A stretch of DNA of 64,000 nucleotides from Apoderus coryli (taxonomy: Eukaryota > Arthropoda > Insecta > Coleoptera > Attelabidae), in NCBI GenBank assembly GCA_911728435.2, contig OU452199.1, positions 3,916,860-3,980,859 on the forward strand. Reading direction: 5' to 3'. This document shows positions 1 through 11,800 of this stretch, piece after piece; the first letter of the stretch is position 1, and each line of letters begins with the position of its first letter. A program made the position numbers and the translations under genes. The notes beneath the pieces are model-generated. The model ran no database searches and had not been told where the DNA came from. It saw nothing but the letters and a program-made list of their open reading frames with translations.

Positions 1-232
1 TGACAGGACATTGGTAACGGGACCTGTACTGTATTTAACGAATCTTAAATTTATTTTTCTCAACACTCATAGAATGAATACTTATCTGTTTAATAAACAA
101 AGCGAAATTTATTTGTTATGAAAGGAATGGGAAAGGCTGGATGAACCGAACGATTTGTTTAATAAATATTTTAGTCCTTTATTTAGTTTTGCATATAGGG
201 CTGAGATAACACCCTCTTTAACTTTGTTGTTT

Positions 233-580
233 CACCCTGTAGAAGAAAATGTTAAATACAAAAGTTTTAGGGCTTAATGTAAACTATTTACAGCATATAT
301 TATCGTATATACAGGGTGTCCCAGTAACGCGCTAGAAATCACAGTTAAATATTTTTTCAAAGGAACACCCTGTATATTATTTTTTTTATTACAGACTAAT
401 TTATACTGATTCCAAAAATACCATATTTGATGGGTCTAAATGTAATAAACAGGGTGTTACATTTAAGAAATATAACTAACGCGTTACTGGGACAACCTGT
501 ATATATACGATAATATATGCTGTAAATAGTTTACATTAAGCCTTAAAACTTTTGTATTCAACATTGTCTTCTACAGGGTG
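233..580. repeat. Palindromic MITE with a nested inner MITE
   Basis: The stretch 233-335 is nearly the reverse complement of 477-580. The outer ends read CACCCTGTAGAAG and CTTCTACAGGGTG. Inside the arms sits a second inverted pair, TACAGGGTGTCCCAGTAACG on the left (310 onward) and CGTTACTGGGACAACCTGTA on the right (ending near 502). The TACAGGGTGTCC end resembles that of the long-armed transposon at 38434-41241, so a transposase of that kind may have moved the inner unit; that is inference. No coding potential. Confidence 0.8.
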
Positions 581-644
581 AAATAACTGGGACCTTTACT
601 ATTTTTAATATACTTACATAAATGATTTATAGATACAGATTTCA

Positions 645-1210
645 AGAAAATTCAAACATGATCCACTCTGCTGACGACACAACTGTCCCTTTAGGAGAGT
701 TGGTTAAACTTGTTCAGAATAACATAGGCAATTGGTTTCTTCCAAGTAAATTGAACTTAATGCAAGATAAAACCCAAAATATTAGATGACATTAAAGCCA
801 CAAAATTATTTTTTAAAAACTTTTAAAAATCTGTCTCAAAATGATGATGATGAGCAACTGAGGATGTCCGAAACATGTTTGGCGAACGCAATAAATAATC
901 TAATATTGAGATCACACTCTTCTGCAATTTGTGGAGTACTTTTTCTAAATTTTAAACCCCAAAACATGAACTTTATTTTTGTTCTGCACTCGCATTGATG
1001 TCCAGAGCAACGTTCGCGTTGAGTTTCTTGAGGTTTATCTTGATCCTGAATTAACCACGGACAATGTTCATGTTCGGCAGCATGGATCCTCACTGTCCAG
1101 GATTATCAGAATGCTCGCAGAGTGTTTCCATCACCAGTCTCTTGACTGACTTTAAATTACAAAGGCGATGTCTACGTATAATTATTACAATTTTATTATT
1201 GAGAGATTCT
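645..1210 (+). pseudogene. Jockey-like LINE reverse transcriptase fragment
   Basis: Two short pieces of one reverse transcriptase lie in order on the plus strand. The first (about 650-790) reads ADDTTVPLGELVKLVQNN followed by NWFLPSKLNLMQDKTQ, the catalytic ADD box and the following WF..KL.L...KTQ segment. The second (about 1015-1130) reads VEFLEVYLDPELT, the LGV.LD..L segment that normally follows. Roughly 210 bp of unrelated sequence separates them. There is no start codon or promoter, and the frame is broken, so this is a dead fragment with both ends missing. Confidence 0.65.
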
Positions 1211-1488
1211 TCAATGCATCCATCACGTTTATTTAAACGGAAGACCCTATAGATATTATTTTTGCTTTCGATTCAGACATCTTATTAAATGTTTTTGAGA
1301 TAAGGTTTGTTTTCTCTAAAGTGTATAGTTAACTAGATAGGGTAAAGTAAGGTATATTCGTGATGATTTTCGTTTTTTCGTTGAAGAGTAATGGAAATAG
1401 CATGCGTTGTTGCTACAATTGCGATTATGAGGAAACTTAGAAAATTACTTAAATAAACTTTCAAATGACTGTCCTAGTCTCTCTCTCT

Positions 1489-3100
1489 CTAGGTGCCATC
1501 TCCGCGACGAAGATTGGCGATCATATTGGCAATTCTTATTTTGGATGCAGCTGCTCTAAAAAGCTCTATCGAGGAATAATCAAACCACTCTCTCAAGTTT
1601 CTCAACCAGGATATCCTTCTTCTACCCACGCTTCTTGTACCTTGGATCCTTCCCTGCATTATCAATTGAAGTAAGGCGTATCTTGGTCCACGAGTCACAT
1701 GGCCCAGATACTGCAGTTTTCTGCTTTTAATTGTTATTAACAACTCTCTTTTTATGTTTAGTCGCTCAAGTATTTCTAAGTTAGTTATCCGATCGACCCA
1801 TGACACCTTCAGTACTCTTCTGTACACCCACATTTCAAAAGCTTCTAGTCTTTTGGTTATTTCTGCGTTCAGAGTCCATGCCTCGACGGCATAAAGCAGA
1901 GTGGCAAAAACATAACATCTAACTAGTCTCAGTCTCAGTTTTAGGCTTAGACCTCTATTGCACAAAACTCTTTTCATGCTATTGAAATTGGACCTTGCTA
2001 TTTCTATGCGAGCTTTTATTTCTTTCGTGTAGTCGTTATTACAAGTAACTGTTGTTCCAAGATAAGTATACTTCTCTACCTGTTCGATGGGTTCACCTTT
2101 GACGATTATCTGTTCGTTGTTAGTCTGGGCCTTCTTTGTTATTTTCATGAACTTTGTTTTGTTTACGTTGAGTGTAAGGCCGTATTCTTCGCTATATCGA
2201 ACAAGTTTGTCCATGATTCTTTGTAGATCTTCCAGGTTTTCCGTTAAAATTACGGTATCATCAGCGTATCTTAGAACAACTATATAGGCACTCCATTTAC
2301 TTTTATTCCTGCACTGTCATTTTCCATTGCCCTTTTTAGAATCTCTTCAGAGTAGGCATTAAACAAAATAGGTGACAGAACACAACCTTGACGTACACCT
2401 CTCTTTATTGAGATGGTGCCAGAATTTTGTTGATCTACTTTGACGATGGCATTTTGGTTGTAATAGAGATTTGAGATGATTTGCAGGTCTTGGTGGTCTA
2501 GGTTTTTACATTGTAATATTTCCATCAACTGGTCGTGGCGGACCCTGTCAAACGCCTTATTATAGTCGATGAAGCAGGCATATACGTCCTGATTAACATC
2601 TAGGCATCGCTGCACTATTACGTTGAATGCGAATAGTGCTTCTCTTGTACCTAATCCTTTGCGAAAGCCAAACTGACTGTCACTTATATCCAGATCGAGT
2701 TTCTGGTGGATGCGGTTGAGTATAATTTTTAACAGTAGTTTCAAAGTGTGGGACATGAGGCTTATGGTACGGTGGTCACTGCACTCTTTTGCACCCGATT
2801 TTTTGGGTAAACATATGAAGACTGATGAGAGCCATTCCTTTGGTAGTTTTCCAGACTCATAGACGCTGTTCAAGAGTCTCACCACGACATCCATATCTTG
2901 ATCACTTATGATCTTAAGAATGTCGATAGGAATTCCGTCGGAGCCAGGAGATTTACCGTTGCTCATGTTGTTTAGTGTGTGGGTGACTTCGTCCTTCGTG
3001 ATTTCGGGACCTGTGTCTTTCAGTCCTACCCTAGCTACGGATGTGATATTTCTCACATCGTCGAAAAGGTCTTTTATATATTCCTGCCATCTCTTCAGTT
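1489..3100 (-). pseudogene. RTE-like reverse transcriptase, 5'-truncated and frameshifted
   Basis: Minus-strand LINE polymerase. From 3100 down to 2280 it reads the N-terminal reverse transcriptase blocks: KSPGSDGIPIDIL, the FIDYNKAFDRVRHDQL block and GVRQGCVLSPILFN. A frameshift at about 2278-2290 moves reading into the next frame, where YADDTVIL carries the catalytic aspartates and the thumb region follows (TYLGTTVTCNN, then WVDRITNLEILERLN and RKLQYLGHVTR). The end of the protein lies at 1489 with almost no 3' UTR. The tail resembles the endonuclease-reverse transcriptases of the RTE clade common in insects. The endonuclease is missing, so this copy was cut at its 5' end near 3105. Not functional. 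Confidence 0.85.
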
Positions 3101-3223
3101 TCGTGACTAGGATATGTAATTTCGTGATATGGGGTAGGTTTATTCGTGATACTACAATTAATGCTAAAAATTGGTAGGTAAGATTTTATTAACAGTTACA
3201 TTGTATCATTAACGCATACCATC

Positions 3224-3382
3224 TTATTCTGAGTCACCACTGGTATTTCCAGTGCATCGATTGCACATTAAAACAATTTCTTCGTCAGATGCTTGACATT
3301 TTAGGTGATATCGTACCAAACAGTAGTAACATTGTATCCACTGTGCTCCATTTTTTTTCTTACAATCTAATGTGCAATAACT
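3224..3382 (-). pseudogene. PHD-type zinc-finger C-terminus of a lost transposase
   Basis: A 52-codon open stretch ends at a stop at 3224-3226. It reads SYCTLDCKKKNGAQWIQCYY and continues with CLVRYHLKCQ and then LMCNRC. The spacing C-x3-C, W-x2-C-x2-C, H-x2-C, C-x2-C matches a C4HC3 PHD finger. Such fingers end many insect proteins derived from DDE transposases; here no catalytic region is left upstream. Which transposase family it came from cannot be told. Confidence 0.55.
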
Positions 3383-4792
3383 TTACCTTTAGTTTAGGAT
3401 TGTAGTATATTATAAACATAACATTATCTAAAAATATGGAATAATTTTAATGCACACAAAAAAGATATTTAACATTGAATAACCCTTGTATTTTTAATGT
3501 CTTCAAAGCATGAAAAATATTGTAACAAACAAGCTCCACGGAATAAACAATTACGGTAAAATTAAGTCAAAATTTGTTAATTAGTGTGTACAGGAAGATT
3601 CCTCATCTAAAATACTAGAGATTAATATAAATTTCATTATCTCAGCTTTCAATTATTCCTGTTATTTCTGTAGATCGCTTCCGAGTTGCAAAACCCGCCA
3701 AAAATCACAACGTAATAAGCACCACATGTAAACAAAGTTTTCTAATGCCTGGAATATTCGTGATATAGAAACGCGACAGATTTTATCATCTAGTAGGAAC
3801 ATACACTTACTACTATGCGAGATATCATCCATCTAAAGCAAAAGGTAACTTGCTGAGAAATTTTCATAATTCTATCATGAACTTACCTATATCACGAACA
3901 TACCTTACTTCATCCTATTAATTTTAAAAGTCAAATAACATGCCCCATTGTAAGCCATTTTTTATAGTTACGCCAATGCGTTTTGCAAATAGTAGGTATT
4001 TCATAAGATGCCCATAAAAATCTTGATTTTTTCAAATGGAACACCCTGTATATTATCTCACTATTAAAAATCCAACATTCTAACGGTTCAAAAAATATCA
4101 TAAAATTTATTGGTTTAATAACAATTTTTTTTAGAAAAAAAAAATCAGAGCAAACAAACCTTATATGAAAATCATTTAATATGATGTCCCTGTATAAATG
4201 GCATCTATTTTAGAATGTAGTCCTAATAGAGGTCAACAAAATTTGCCGTTGAAAGAATTTTGAAAATCTGAATAGTGGTGGGTGACTCACCCTGTATATT
4301 ATCGGATCGGTCGAAGCGATATAGATTTATTAGGATTTTGTTTGTAAAGAATCAGCATATTATAGAGTTTCCCAATCACCACGCATTGGACAATTGCGTA
4401 AAATTAAACACAATCTGTATTCGCGTGCAGACTTTAAGGAACTGAAATAAGCTCCTTAACAATCACATTCAAATCTGGCACTCGCGTTGTCAGCAGTAGT
4501 TGACCACCTACCAATTTCTATAAATACTTTTTCAAGTAAACATTATAATATAACCAAAACCAAAAAACTCGTCCACTAACAAAGCATAATCTTTTATTTT
4601 CTCATTTTGTTCTTCGGTCAAAAAACTAAATTAGTATCTATATTATACAGGTTGTTTTAAAATGCACGCATGCATTTTCGTATATTATAATACAACGACA
4701 TATGTACATCAAGAAACAGCTGATGTTCAAGATGTATCCGTGATCAAGGTAGTTCGACGCGACAAGCAGATGTTTTCGTTAATATTATTTTT
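3383..4792. other. Non-coding stretch with two CACCCTGTATATTAT copies
   Basis: No gene seen. Two copies of CACCCTGTATATTATC lie in the same orientation at 4042 and 4288, about 246 bp apart, and may mark the ends of one or two decayed mobile elements. The right inverted end of the transposon remnant lies at 3892-3915. Confidence 0.5.
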
Positions 4793-5089
4793 TTAAGACA
4801 GAAGGCACGCGCCTATCTCCGAGCCTCCATTGGAGCACGATGTATATAGTCTGTTCCTTGAGAAACGCAACGTGGAAGCTTGTCGCCAATTATAATAATA
4901 GTTACGTTGCAGTGCCGTATCTTCGTGACTGGTGTCATCATCCTGAATGGTTAAATTGTAGAACAGAGGTAAACTTCGTTGGAACAAGCTTGTAAAAATA
5001 AGAGCTAGCAAAGCGACGAAAGCTCTGAGGACGTGCAGACCTCTGGCAGGTAAAACTTGGGGTTGAAATACTGCGATGGATCTGCAATA
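4793..5089 (-). other. Weak candidate exon with a hydrophobic segment
   Basis: The minus strand is open from a possible splice acceptor (ATTGCAG at about 5090) to a stop at 4793. The reading contains VLRAFVALLALIFTSLF, which looks like a signal peptide or membrane segment, followed by a polar tail with several tyrosines and cysteines. There is no ATG in this frame, and no neighbouring exon was found. It may be chance. Family not recognised. Confidence 0.15.
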
Positions 5090-5274
5090 TGATTGTGAGA
5101 CCTATTATGACAGATAGGGCAATAGTTTGGCAATGTAGGATAGAAAAAAAATGTTTTTATCTTTTTTACCCTCTTTTCGAGCGCCAATGTGATTTATTTT
5201 TTATGGTTAATGTTTCAGATTGTAATCTATTAACGCAATGAAAAGTTATTCAATATTTTAGATAAGTTTAAGAA

Positions 5275-5395
5275 GCATTAATTTTTTAAAATTTTAAACC
5301 CTTTATCTACGCTCAATGTTACCTAAAAGTTAATCAGCACCTAGACATATCCTGTAGTATTTTTGTACCAAATTTGGTTAAAATATGTTAACACA
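5275..5395 (-). repeat. Fragment of the 16.4-18.6 kb repeat family
   Basis: This stretch includes CCTTTATCTACGCTCAATGT and TTTTTGTACCAAATTTGGTT. It is a diverged reverse-strand copy of the block seen at 16720-16850 and 17400-17510, and in the same orientation at 18380-18470. It is a short relic of that family without its ends. Confidence 0.7.
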
Positions 5396-6144
5396 CACAG
5401 ATATTAAAAAAAAATCATGAAACTAGTAGCATCTATATATACAAAAATTAAATATTACATGAAATGGAGAGCTAAAAATAGTGGCTGCAAATCTGAACCT
5501 TGGGGTACACTACAATCTGAGTTAACAAATGGCTCTCGATTACACCACAACCAAAGTTTTTTGCGTCCAATCACGAAACTCAATTGGACTGGCTCATCGA
5601 GTAGTGAAAAACCACTAATGAGCAAATTGAGATTTTTAAATTGATTTTGATTTCATAATCGGGCAAACAACACTGCGCAAAGAAATGTTAAATTGACAAT
5701 ATAATAAGATACATATTGCAAAAACAGACGTCACTTTAAATAATAACAATAGGCAACCAAAATATATTTTATCTCGATGCACGTTTCGCTCCCTAACATT
5801 GTCTGGATCCTTAGGAGAATTCCTTGCTCCTTTTAAAAGAAAATTGATTAATAAAAGCTTCCTTAAAATAAATATTGCACAACTAAATACGTGAAATATA
5901 ATATAAACAATTAATTCCCGATTAATAATGTCAGGAATTCCAACGGAAGACTTTTGAACTTGACATTCGTGCGGCATGAGTCAATTTTCGTAAATGTTAG
6001 TAGGGACATTTTGATTCATCCTGATAGTTATCATCTACCCTAAAATTCTCATTTAGATAGGATCACTTTTGTGAATGACACGAGACCTCAACCTCAAGGC
6101 TTCTTTTATGATTTCAAATCAGTCATAAGACATTCTAATCCACT
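5396..6144. other. No gene seen
   Basis: AT-rich. Near 5768-5822 the minus strand holds a degenerate hammerhead-like module (CTAAGGA, then GCGAAACG), described under findings. The open frames here lack family motifs. Confidence 0.4.
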
Positions 6145-6775
6145 CCGACTATAGGGTATTGCGTTCTGAATGTAAACGACTTTCTAAACGGTGTTACCGA
6201 GCTTTCATAGCTGACACTGAGTATAATTTACCGCATAATCCTATATAGGGCATTTTGGAACTTTGCAAATAGTAAACGCATAGTTAGTATCGTGTTTCCT
6301 ACGGAAATGTTCTGGAATGACCAAAGAGTAGTTATCGGCCCTGAATTGGCAAATCTTTTTGCTGAGTATTTTGTGTCCGTCAATTTCGATGGCATTTCAA
6401 GGTGTAAGATATCGATTTCAAATGTATACTGGTTTAGCTGCTTTGGATGTGAATAAAAGAATGAATGAAGATGAAATTCCACCAATTTTTGTTCGTAATT
6501 GTGCTTATATGTTGGCTAGACCGCTTCATCTGATTTATTGCAAATCATTGAGACTGGAGTCTTTCCGGATTATTGGAGAGTTGAATAATAAATGTTTTGT
6601 TATAAATTGTAGTAGATCAAGGATCCCTACACATTATAATTAGAGTGTTGATGACTCTGAATTGAGCTCTGTTGACATAGTCAAAGATCTTGGTGTCCTG
6701 CTTGATTGTTCTCTGTCGTTTGCTCTTCACATTATTCATATCACTACTAAAGCATTTAGAATGCTGCGGGATTTC
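6145..6775 (+). pseudogene. Internally deleted Jockey-like LINE
   Basis: Plus-strand pieces in the correct order: the region before the reverse transcriptase (RSECKRLSKRCYRAF near 6165), then LANLFAEYF near 6345, then the first reverse transcriptase block (LAALDVNKRMNEDEIPPIFV, about 6433-6490) with LARPLHLIYCKSL. The catalytic centre is missing: the text jumps at about 6590-6650 to VDIVKDLGVLLDCSLSF near 6675, which belongs after the active site. Stops and frameshifts are present throughout. Dead element. Confidence 0.7.
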
Positions 6776-6835
6776 TGAGAGGAAGTACTGCCGACTTCAG
6801 CGACATGAATTCGTTTAAGTGTTTGTACGACTATA

Positions 6836-7405
6836 AGGGGAGAAAACGGTGTCTTCACAAATACGGGAAGGGATATTATTAGAGAACTTCTGAAAGTACA
6901 CTTTTCCGGCTGCGAAATTACAAATATGTCACTGGAAAATTGGCAGCATACGAATCTGGGACCCAAAATAAAGGCTACCAGAGAGAGTTGGCAATACGCA
7001 AAGACAGTGATAAATTGTAGTAAAATTAAATGGGCCTTGAGAACATTTAAACCATATAAATCGCCGGGAATTGACGGCATTTATCCAAAAATGCTGCAGG
7101 AGGGAGGGGACTCCCTGATTAGCAGCCTGTGTATGGTATTCCGGGGCAGTCTGGCACTGGGATATCTGCCAAAAAGTTGGGTTGAATTTGACATAAACTT
7201 CGAAGTGCATATTGTGGACCGCGAAGTTCTTGATAAAGACTGCATACGGACACTGAGAGGGATAACCTGGTTTACAGACGGGTCAAAAACCGAAAGTGGA
7301 AGTGGTGCAGGAATATACAGTGAGACAAGGAACACGAATCTAAGATTCTCACTGGGGAAAAACACATCCGTATTTCAAGCGGAAGTGTTTGCAATTCTTT
7401 TCTAG
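6836..7405 (+). pseudogene. LINE with reverse transcriptase fused directly to RNase H by deletion
   Basis: From 6836 the frame reads TGRDIIRELLKVHFSGCEI, then ALRTFKPYKSPGIDGIYPKM and LGYLPKSW, the start of an R1/LOA-type reverse transcriptase. At about 7177 it jumps without a frame break to the RNase H domain: WFTDGSKTESGSGAGIY (first catalytic aspartate) and FQAEVFAI (catalytic glutamate). Everything between, including the reverse transcriptase active site, is gone. The open frame from 6926 is 159 codons long. The stop at 7405 lies inside the RNase H domain, so the product could not be active. Confidence 0.75.
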
Positions 7406-8877
7406 CTTTTGGGAGCTCGAGCAGCGAGCTTTGAGCTTTCTCAGTGATTTAGTATTAATTTATTGTACAGCCCCAATATTTCATTATTTGTCATGTGTAC
7501 CACATCACATGGAACGCTCTATATTTTAGTTAAAACTTCGGATCATGATACACTTGAGTTAAAAAGACGTTGATGGCACGTGCAGCAACTGGACGTAACA
7601 TGTAACGTCTTTTATTTTATTTCATGTAATATAAATATATACCATCAGCTCAGCAACCGAACCAACATTATATACGGGTAGGTTTTTTACGAGAAAAAAC
7701 ATTGTTATGGAGCTCAAGGTGCAATTCATAGACACTTATTACGGCTATCATAAAGCATCTTGCAAGCTGTTGCGTCTTAAGATACGAACACTAATTTGTA
7801 ATTGTGTCACAGACTCTCCCTGGTATTGTTGTTAGTAAAAATTGATTACATAGACATTTACCAGCACTAGTAAATATGGATACTTTTCATAAATGGATTT
7901 TTTTTTTAGGATGACGTTCCAATTAAAAACAGACTGCAAGTGAAAAAATCCCGATGGCAGCCAGTCGGAAAAGTAGATTTTTGATTTATGTATTTTTTAT
8001 TTATACTTAGTCTACCACTGACACCCACTATTAATAAACAAATAATGGAATATTCTGACATTCGCCAAATATAACCAAAGTGTCACATTGACAGTTATTT
8101 TAACTGAAATACCCATTATACTATAATGCATACGTAAGTACGGTCTTATTGTTATTTCACAGGTGTTTATTTGTCAAAATAATTACAGGTATAGCGGGTG
8201 ATGATATTTTTTTCATTTTTTGTTACTTTATATTGACTTACATTTACTTAAATATGCCAGCGATGAAAAAACTCTCCAAATAAATATTGTAGAGATTTAA
8301 GTGCTCTATCATTTGATATGTAACATCGGTATTTTCTATTAACAACGAAAAAAATATGATTTTTTTAAAACTTTGACAGGCCGCCATTCTGAAATTAGCT
8401 CTCCGATTTCAATCGCCAACGAACTCACGCGATTCCATGACCTAGCCGATTTTTTAACCAAATTTTGTTTCGATTGGTCAAAAAATGCGGCCTAGAACGT
8501 TCTAGGCCTAGAACGTTCTATATAGCTATATAAACTTTTGAACTGAGGTCATTTTTAGGATCCAGGGGTCATAAAATGAAGTACTGCATAAAAATTTTTC
8601 AAAATTTTGGTTGTGTCGATCTCCTGAATAGTTAGATTTTTTTTTAAAATCTACTAAAAAACACTTATTTACAAAAAACTTTCACTGCCTTAAATATTGC
8701 CGAGTCTTTTTAAAACACCCTGTATAATTGAGGCCACATTACCATACAGGAAACTTCGTAAATACACACAATTGAGAAATGAGAAAGCGAAGTTTTTAGA
8801 TATTTCGGGAAGTTTGATTAATTATTGAAACTAAATTTATAAACAACAACAATTTAATATAATAAAAGTGACAATTT
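7406..8877. other. Non-coding region 3' of the DUF389 gene
   Basis: No gene seen. It contains a 28-bp perfect palindrome at 8493-8520 and a CACCCTGTA copy at 8716. An ATTAAA near 8853-8858, read on the minus strand just past the DUF389 stop, could serve as a polyadenylation signal, though it lies very close to the stop. Confidence 0.45.
8493..8520. repeat. 28-bp perfect palindrome with two AGAACGTTCT units
   Basis: The sequence is TAGAACGTTCTAGG followed exactly by its reverse complement. Each half holds AGAACGTTCT, itself palindromic and containing GAAnnTTC, the two-unit core of heat-shock elements. Whether any protein binds here is unknown. Confidence 0.6.
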
Positions 8878-11800
8878 TCATTTCTTAATTAAAGGATCGG
8901 TTTCTGATGGAGTTACTGTAAATATCTTACTACCACTGAACACTTTCTTCACAGTACCCATGCCCTGAAACGTACTGGCTGAGAACATTGGCGACGCTTC
9001 GTGCATTCCAGCATGAAGATCATCAGGAATAAACGTTGGCGCCAGATTTCTTCGGGTGTTCAAATTATTTCCTACACTCGTGCCAGCCATTAAATTACTC
9101 GATGCCGAATCACCTGTGGACTGTGCATCATTTTCGCGCAACAGATTGTTGTAAATTTGAGACAATCTCCGCGATTTTTGATTGGAAGTTTGCTGGTTGA
9201 TGTCGACCATACAGGGTGACCAAGTGTGTTGGGAATGTCGCATTTGTGAGCGAAAGTTCTCATCGGCAGCGGAAAGGTGATGGAGATCGTTTTTTAATGA
9301 TTCCGAACGACGATACCGTGCAAATTCTTTCGGTAAATTGATAATTATATTGTTCTCGTCCATGTTTGGAAAAGTTCGGTTGTAGTCACGAGCGATTTTA
9401 ATGTCGTTTTGGAAAAAACGACGTTTGGCTTGATCGCGGATCATTGATGGAAGAGCGACTTCTTTTATCTGAAACACGAGAAGTTTCAAATAGTAGAAAT
9501 AATTCGAGCGACAGTAAAAGTGTCCCATTAAAAAAATGCAGTTTGGTTTTTATTATTATTTTTATTTATTCAAAAAATATCAAATTGCGAAATTTAACTT
9601 GAGGATGCTGGTGTTCACTAACTATAATATTTGTTGATGGTAAACGAAGCAAACGAAACTTATCAGAAAGGGAAAATCTATAGTTTAACTTTCATGTTTG
9701 GACAGCTGCATTTGCAAAAATACATGCTTCTCAGCATTGAAATGCAATCTAGTTCCAATTCTTTCTTAGTAGAAAGGATCTGATTGCCACTCACACACTC
9801 ACAAAAATCCAGGTGGAGGTCAGCTATGAAATGCCTCTTGCATTTTTTTAAAATGTCGCTAAATCGATTTTCGAATTCTGGTGCACTTGTGTCAATCTAT
9901 TTTATTTGAGGTAAATGTGAGACTTCCTCAAAATCAAGCACACTGAAGTTGTTTTGAATAGTTCAGATAAAAGTTACAAGCTGACTACTGTCCACAGAAA
10001 TCTTATATTATATATATATATACTCTAGAATGATAATCCCGTAGTACAAAAATGTAACCAAAAGTGTAGAGCTGTCCATAATGCGCATGATCACCAGTAT
10101 CTTATTTTTCAACAGGACCGGCTTTGATTAATGTAATATTACTGTCATGTTATAGGTATATTTAAAATTAAATTTTACCATTTGGTAACATTCAAATAAA
10201 AAAATGGAATAACGGAATTTAAGAAATAAAAAATTACATTAAATATCTAAATACTTTATTGTCTAACAGGTACAACCCAATAATAATAAATCTAAGCAGA
10301 AACGAGAAATAAGTAAAAATTCTAATACTGGAAAATATCTTAAGGACATGAGCATTCTAATTATTTATTTTATTATTAATTAATATTTGTTTGTTTATAC
10401 AACCACCTTAGGCGTCTTACCTCTTTACAGCCTTCAAAGACGGGGTGCAAGAAACAGTGACTTCACAAATATTTTCCGTGTCCATGTAAACCACTTCCAT
10501 ATCATCCGTACTACTCGCAATAGTATTTTGTGACAAAACATGGTTGGTAGAACTTGTATTCTCAGCAATTTCATGGAGGATTCTATAATTAAGTATATTC
10601 CAGTTTAACAACAGAATTCAAACGAACTTTGTATACCTACACAACGTAGGAAATATATTCTTGACATACATATCATGCATTTTTGACAGACTGCTTTTAA
10701 GTAACCAGTGTCTTGATATCAAACGATTAACAATTTAACTTTCACTCTCATTTACATAATCTCTTCTTTTCAACAAAAGTTTGGGAACTGCATCGGGTAC
10801 GAGGGTGATCCTCTTGCCGTCTTCTCTACAAATGATATCTTCTGCAGCGAAATGCTTACTGCATATGACATTCCCATCACATAAATTTTCTGTACTAGGA
10901 TCCCAATGCCCGCATCCAAACATCATGTCTTTTTTTTGTCAAGCTAAAAATGAGTATCATGCCAATGGTATCATATTGACTCAAACTCAGACTGTTAGAA
11001 ACCCGAAACAATAACTTACTGAAAATATTTAATACCAGGAATGAGACCTTCATTTTTTCACCACAACACTATACACCTCATTGTTTGTTAAATAAACGAA
11101 CTTAAACCAAAATAACAAATATTAAAAACAATTTTAATCACAAATATCTATCAACAATTAAAATATACCACGAACAAAACCATAACTCAATTATAAAACC
11201 TATCTGAATTGTTGTGAAGGCGACTCTGACAGATATTCCCACTACGAGAAACGTAATTTGCGAAAACAGACGCTGTTGCGAAATTTAATAAGATTTGGAA
11301 AAAAATGTTTCGTTCATATTGCTGAAAACTAAACAGTAAGCAATTTTACCGATAACATTTAATTATTTGATTTTGTCAAGCAGTTTCGTATGACGCAACA
11401 TATGGATTTATTTATAAAATAGATATGTCGCATAAATTCTGTAAGGCGAACGACAAAATAGTTTTAAATATGGCAGCTCTGTACTGAAAATAAGATACTG
11501 AGGAGCATGCGTAGATCGTGAAAACTCTGCATACCCGTTACACTTTTTGGTATTCGGCTGGATTTAATTAGCATTCTAGAGTACATATATAATATAAGAT
11601 TTCTATGCTACTGTCAGACAGATTAGGGCTTTCATCGAGGTAGGTATAGCGAAAAATATTTACAATTGTTTGATGCGACTGTGAATGTTTGCAACTTTTT
11701 GCCAATTTGAAAATTATTTTGCTATTTTGATTGCACAATTTTTCATAAGCACTTCGTCCCTAAGAGGTTTTTTCGCAATTTGCAGCGCTTTTCGTAAGAC

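Larger units (their letters stand above)
1340..3917 (-). mobile_element. Probable DNA transposon remnant split by a LINE
   Basis: A 26-bp stretch near 1341-1366 (AAGTAAGGTATATTCGTGAT) returns in inverted form at 3892-3915 with a few mismatches. The motif TTCGTGAT also occurs near 3121, 3143 and 3751, like subterminal repeats. Between the ends lies a minus-strand PHD-type zinc finger (3224-3382) of the kind found at the C-terminus of some transposases, and an RTE-like LINE occupies 1480-3105. The boundaries and target duplication are uncertain, so the superfamily is left open. Confidence 0.35.

Noticed and set aside
5636..5977. Minus-strand 113-codon membrane protein
   Set aside because: It includes the decayed hammerhead-like module and lacks splice or family support.
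9210..9218. TACAGGGTG inside DUF389 exon 8 as an inserted transposon end
   Set aside because: It lies in frame within the exon as ordinary codons, and no partner end or target duplication surrounds it.
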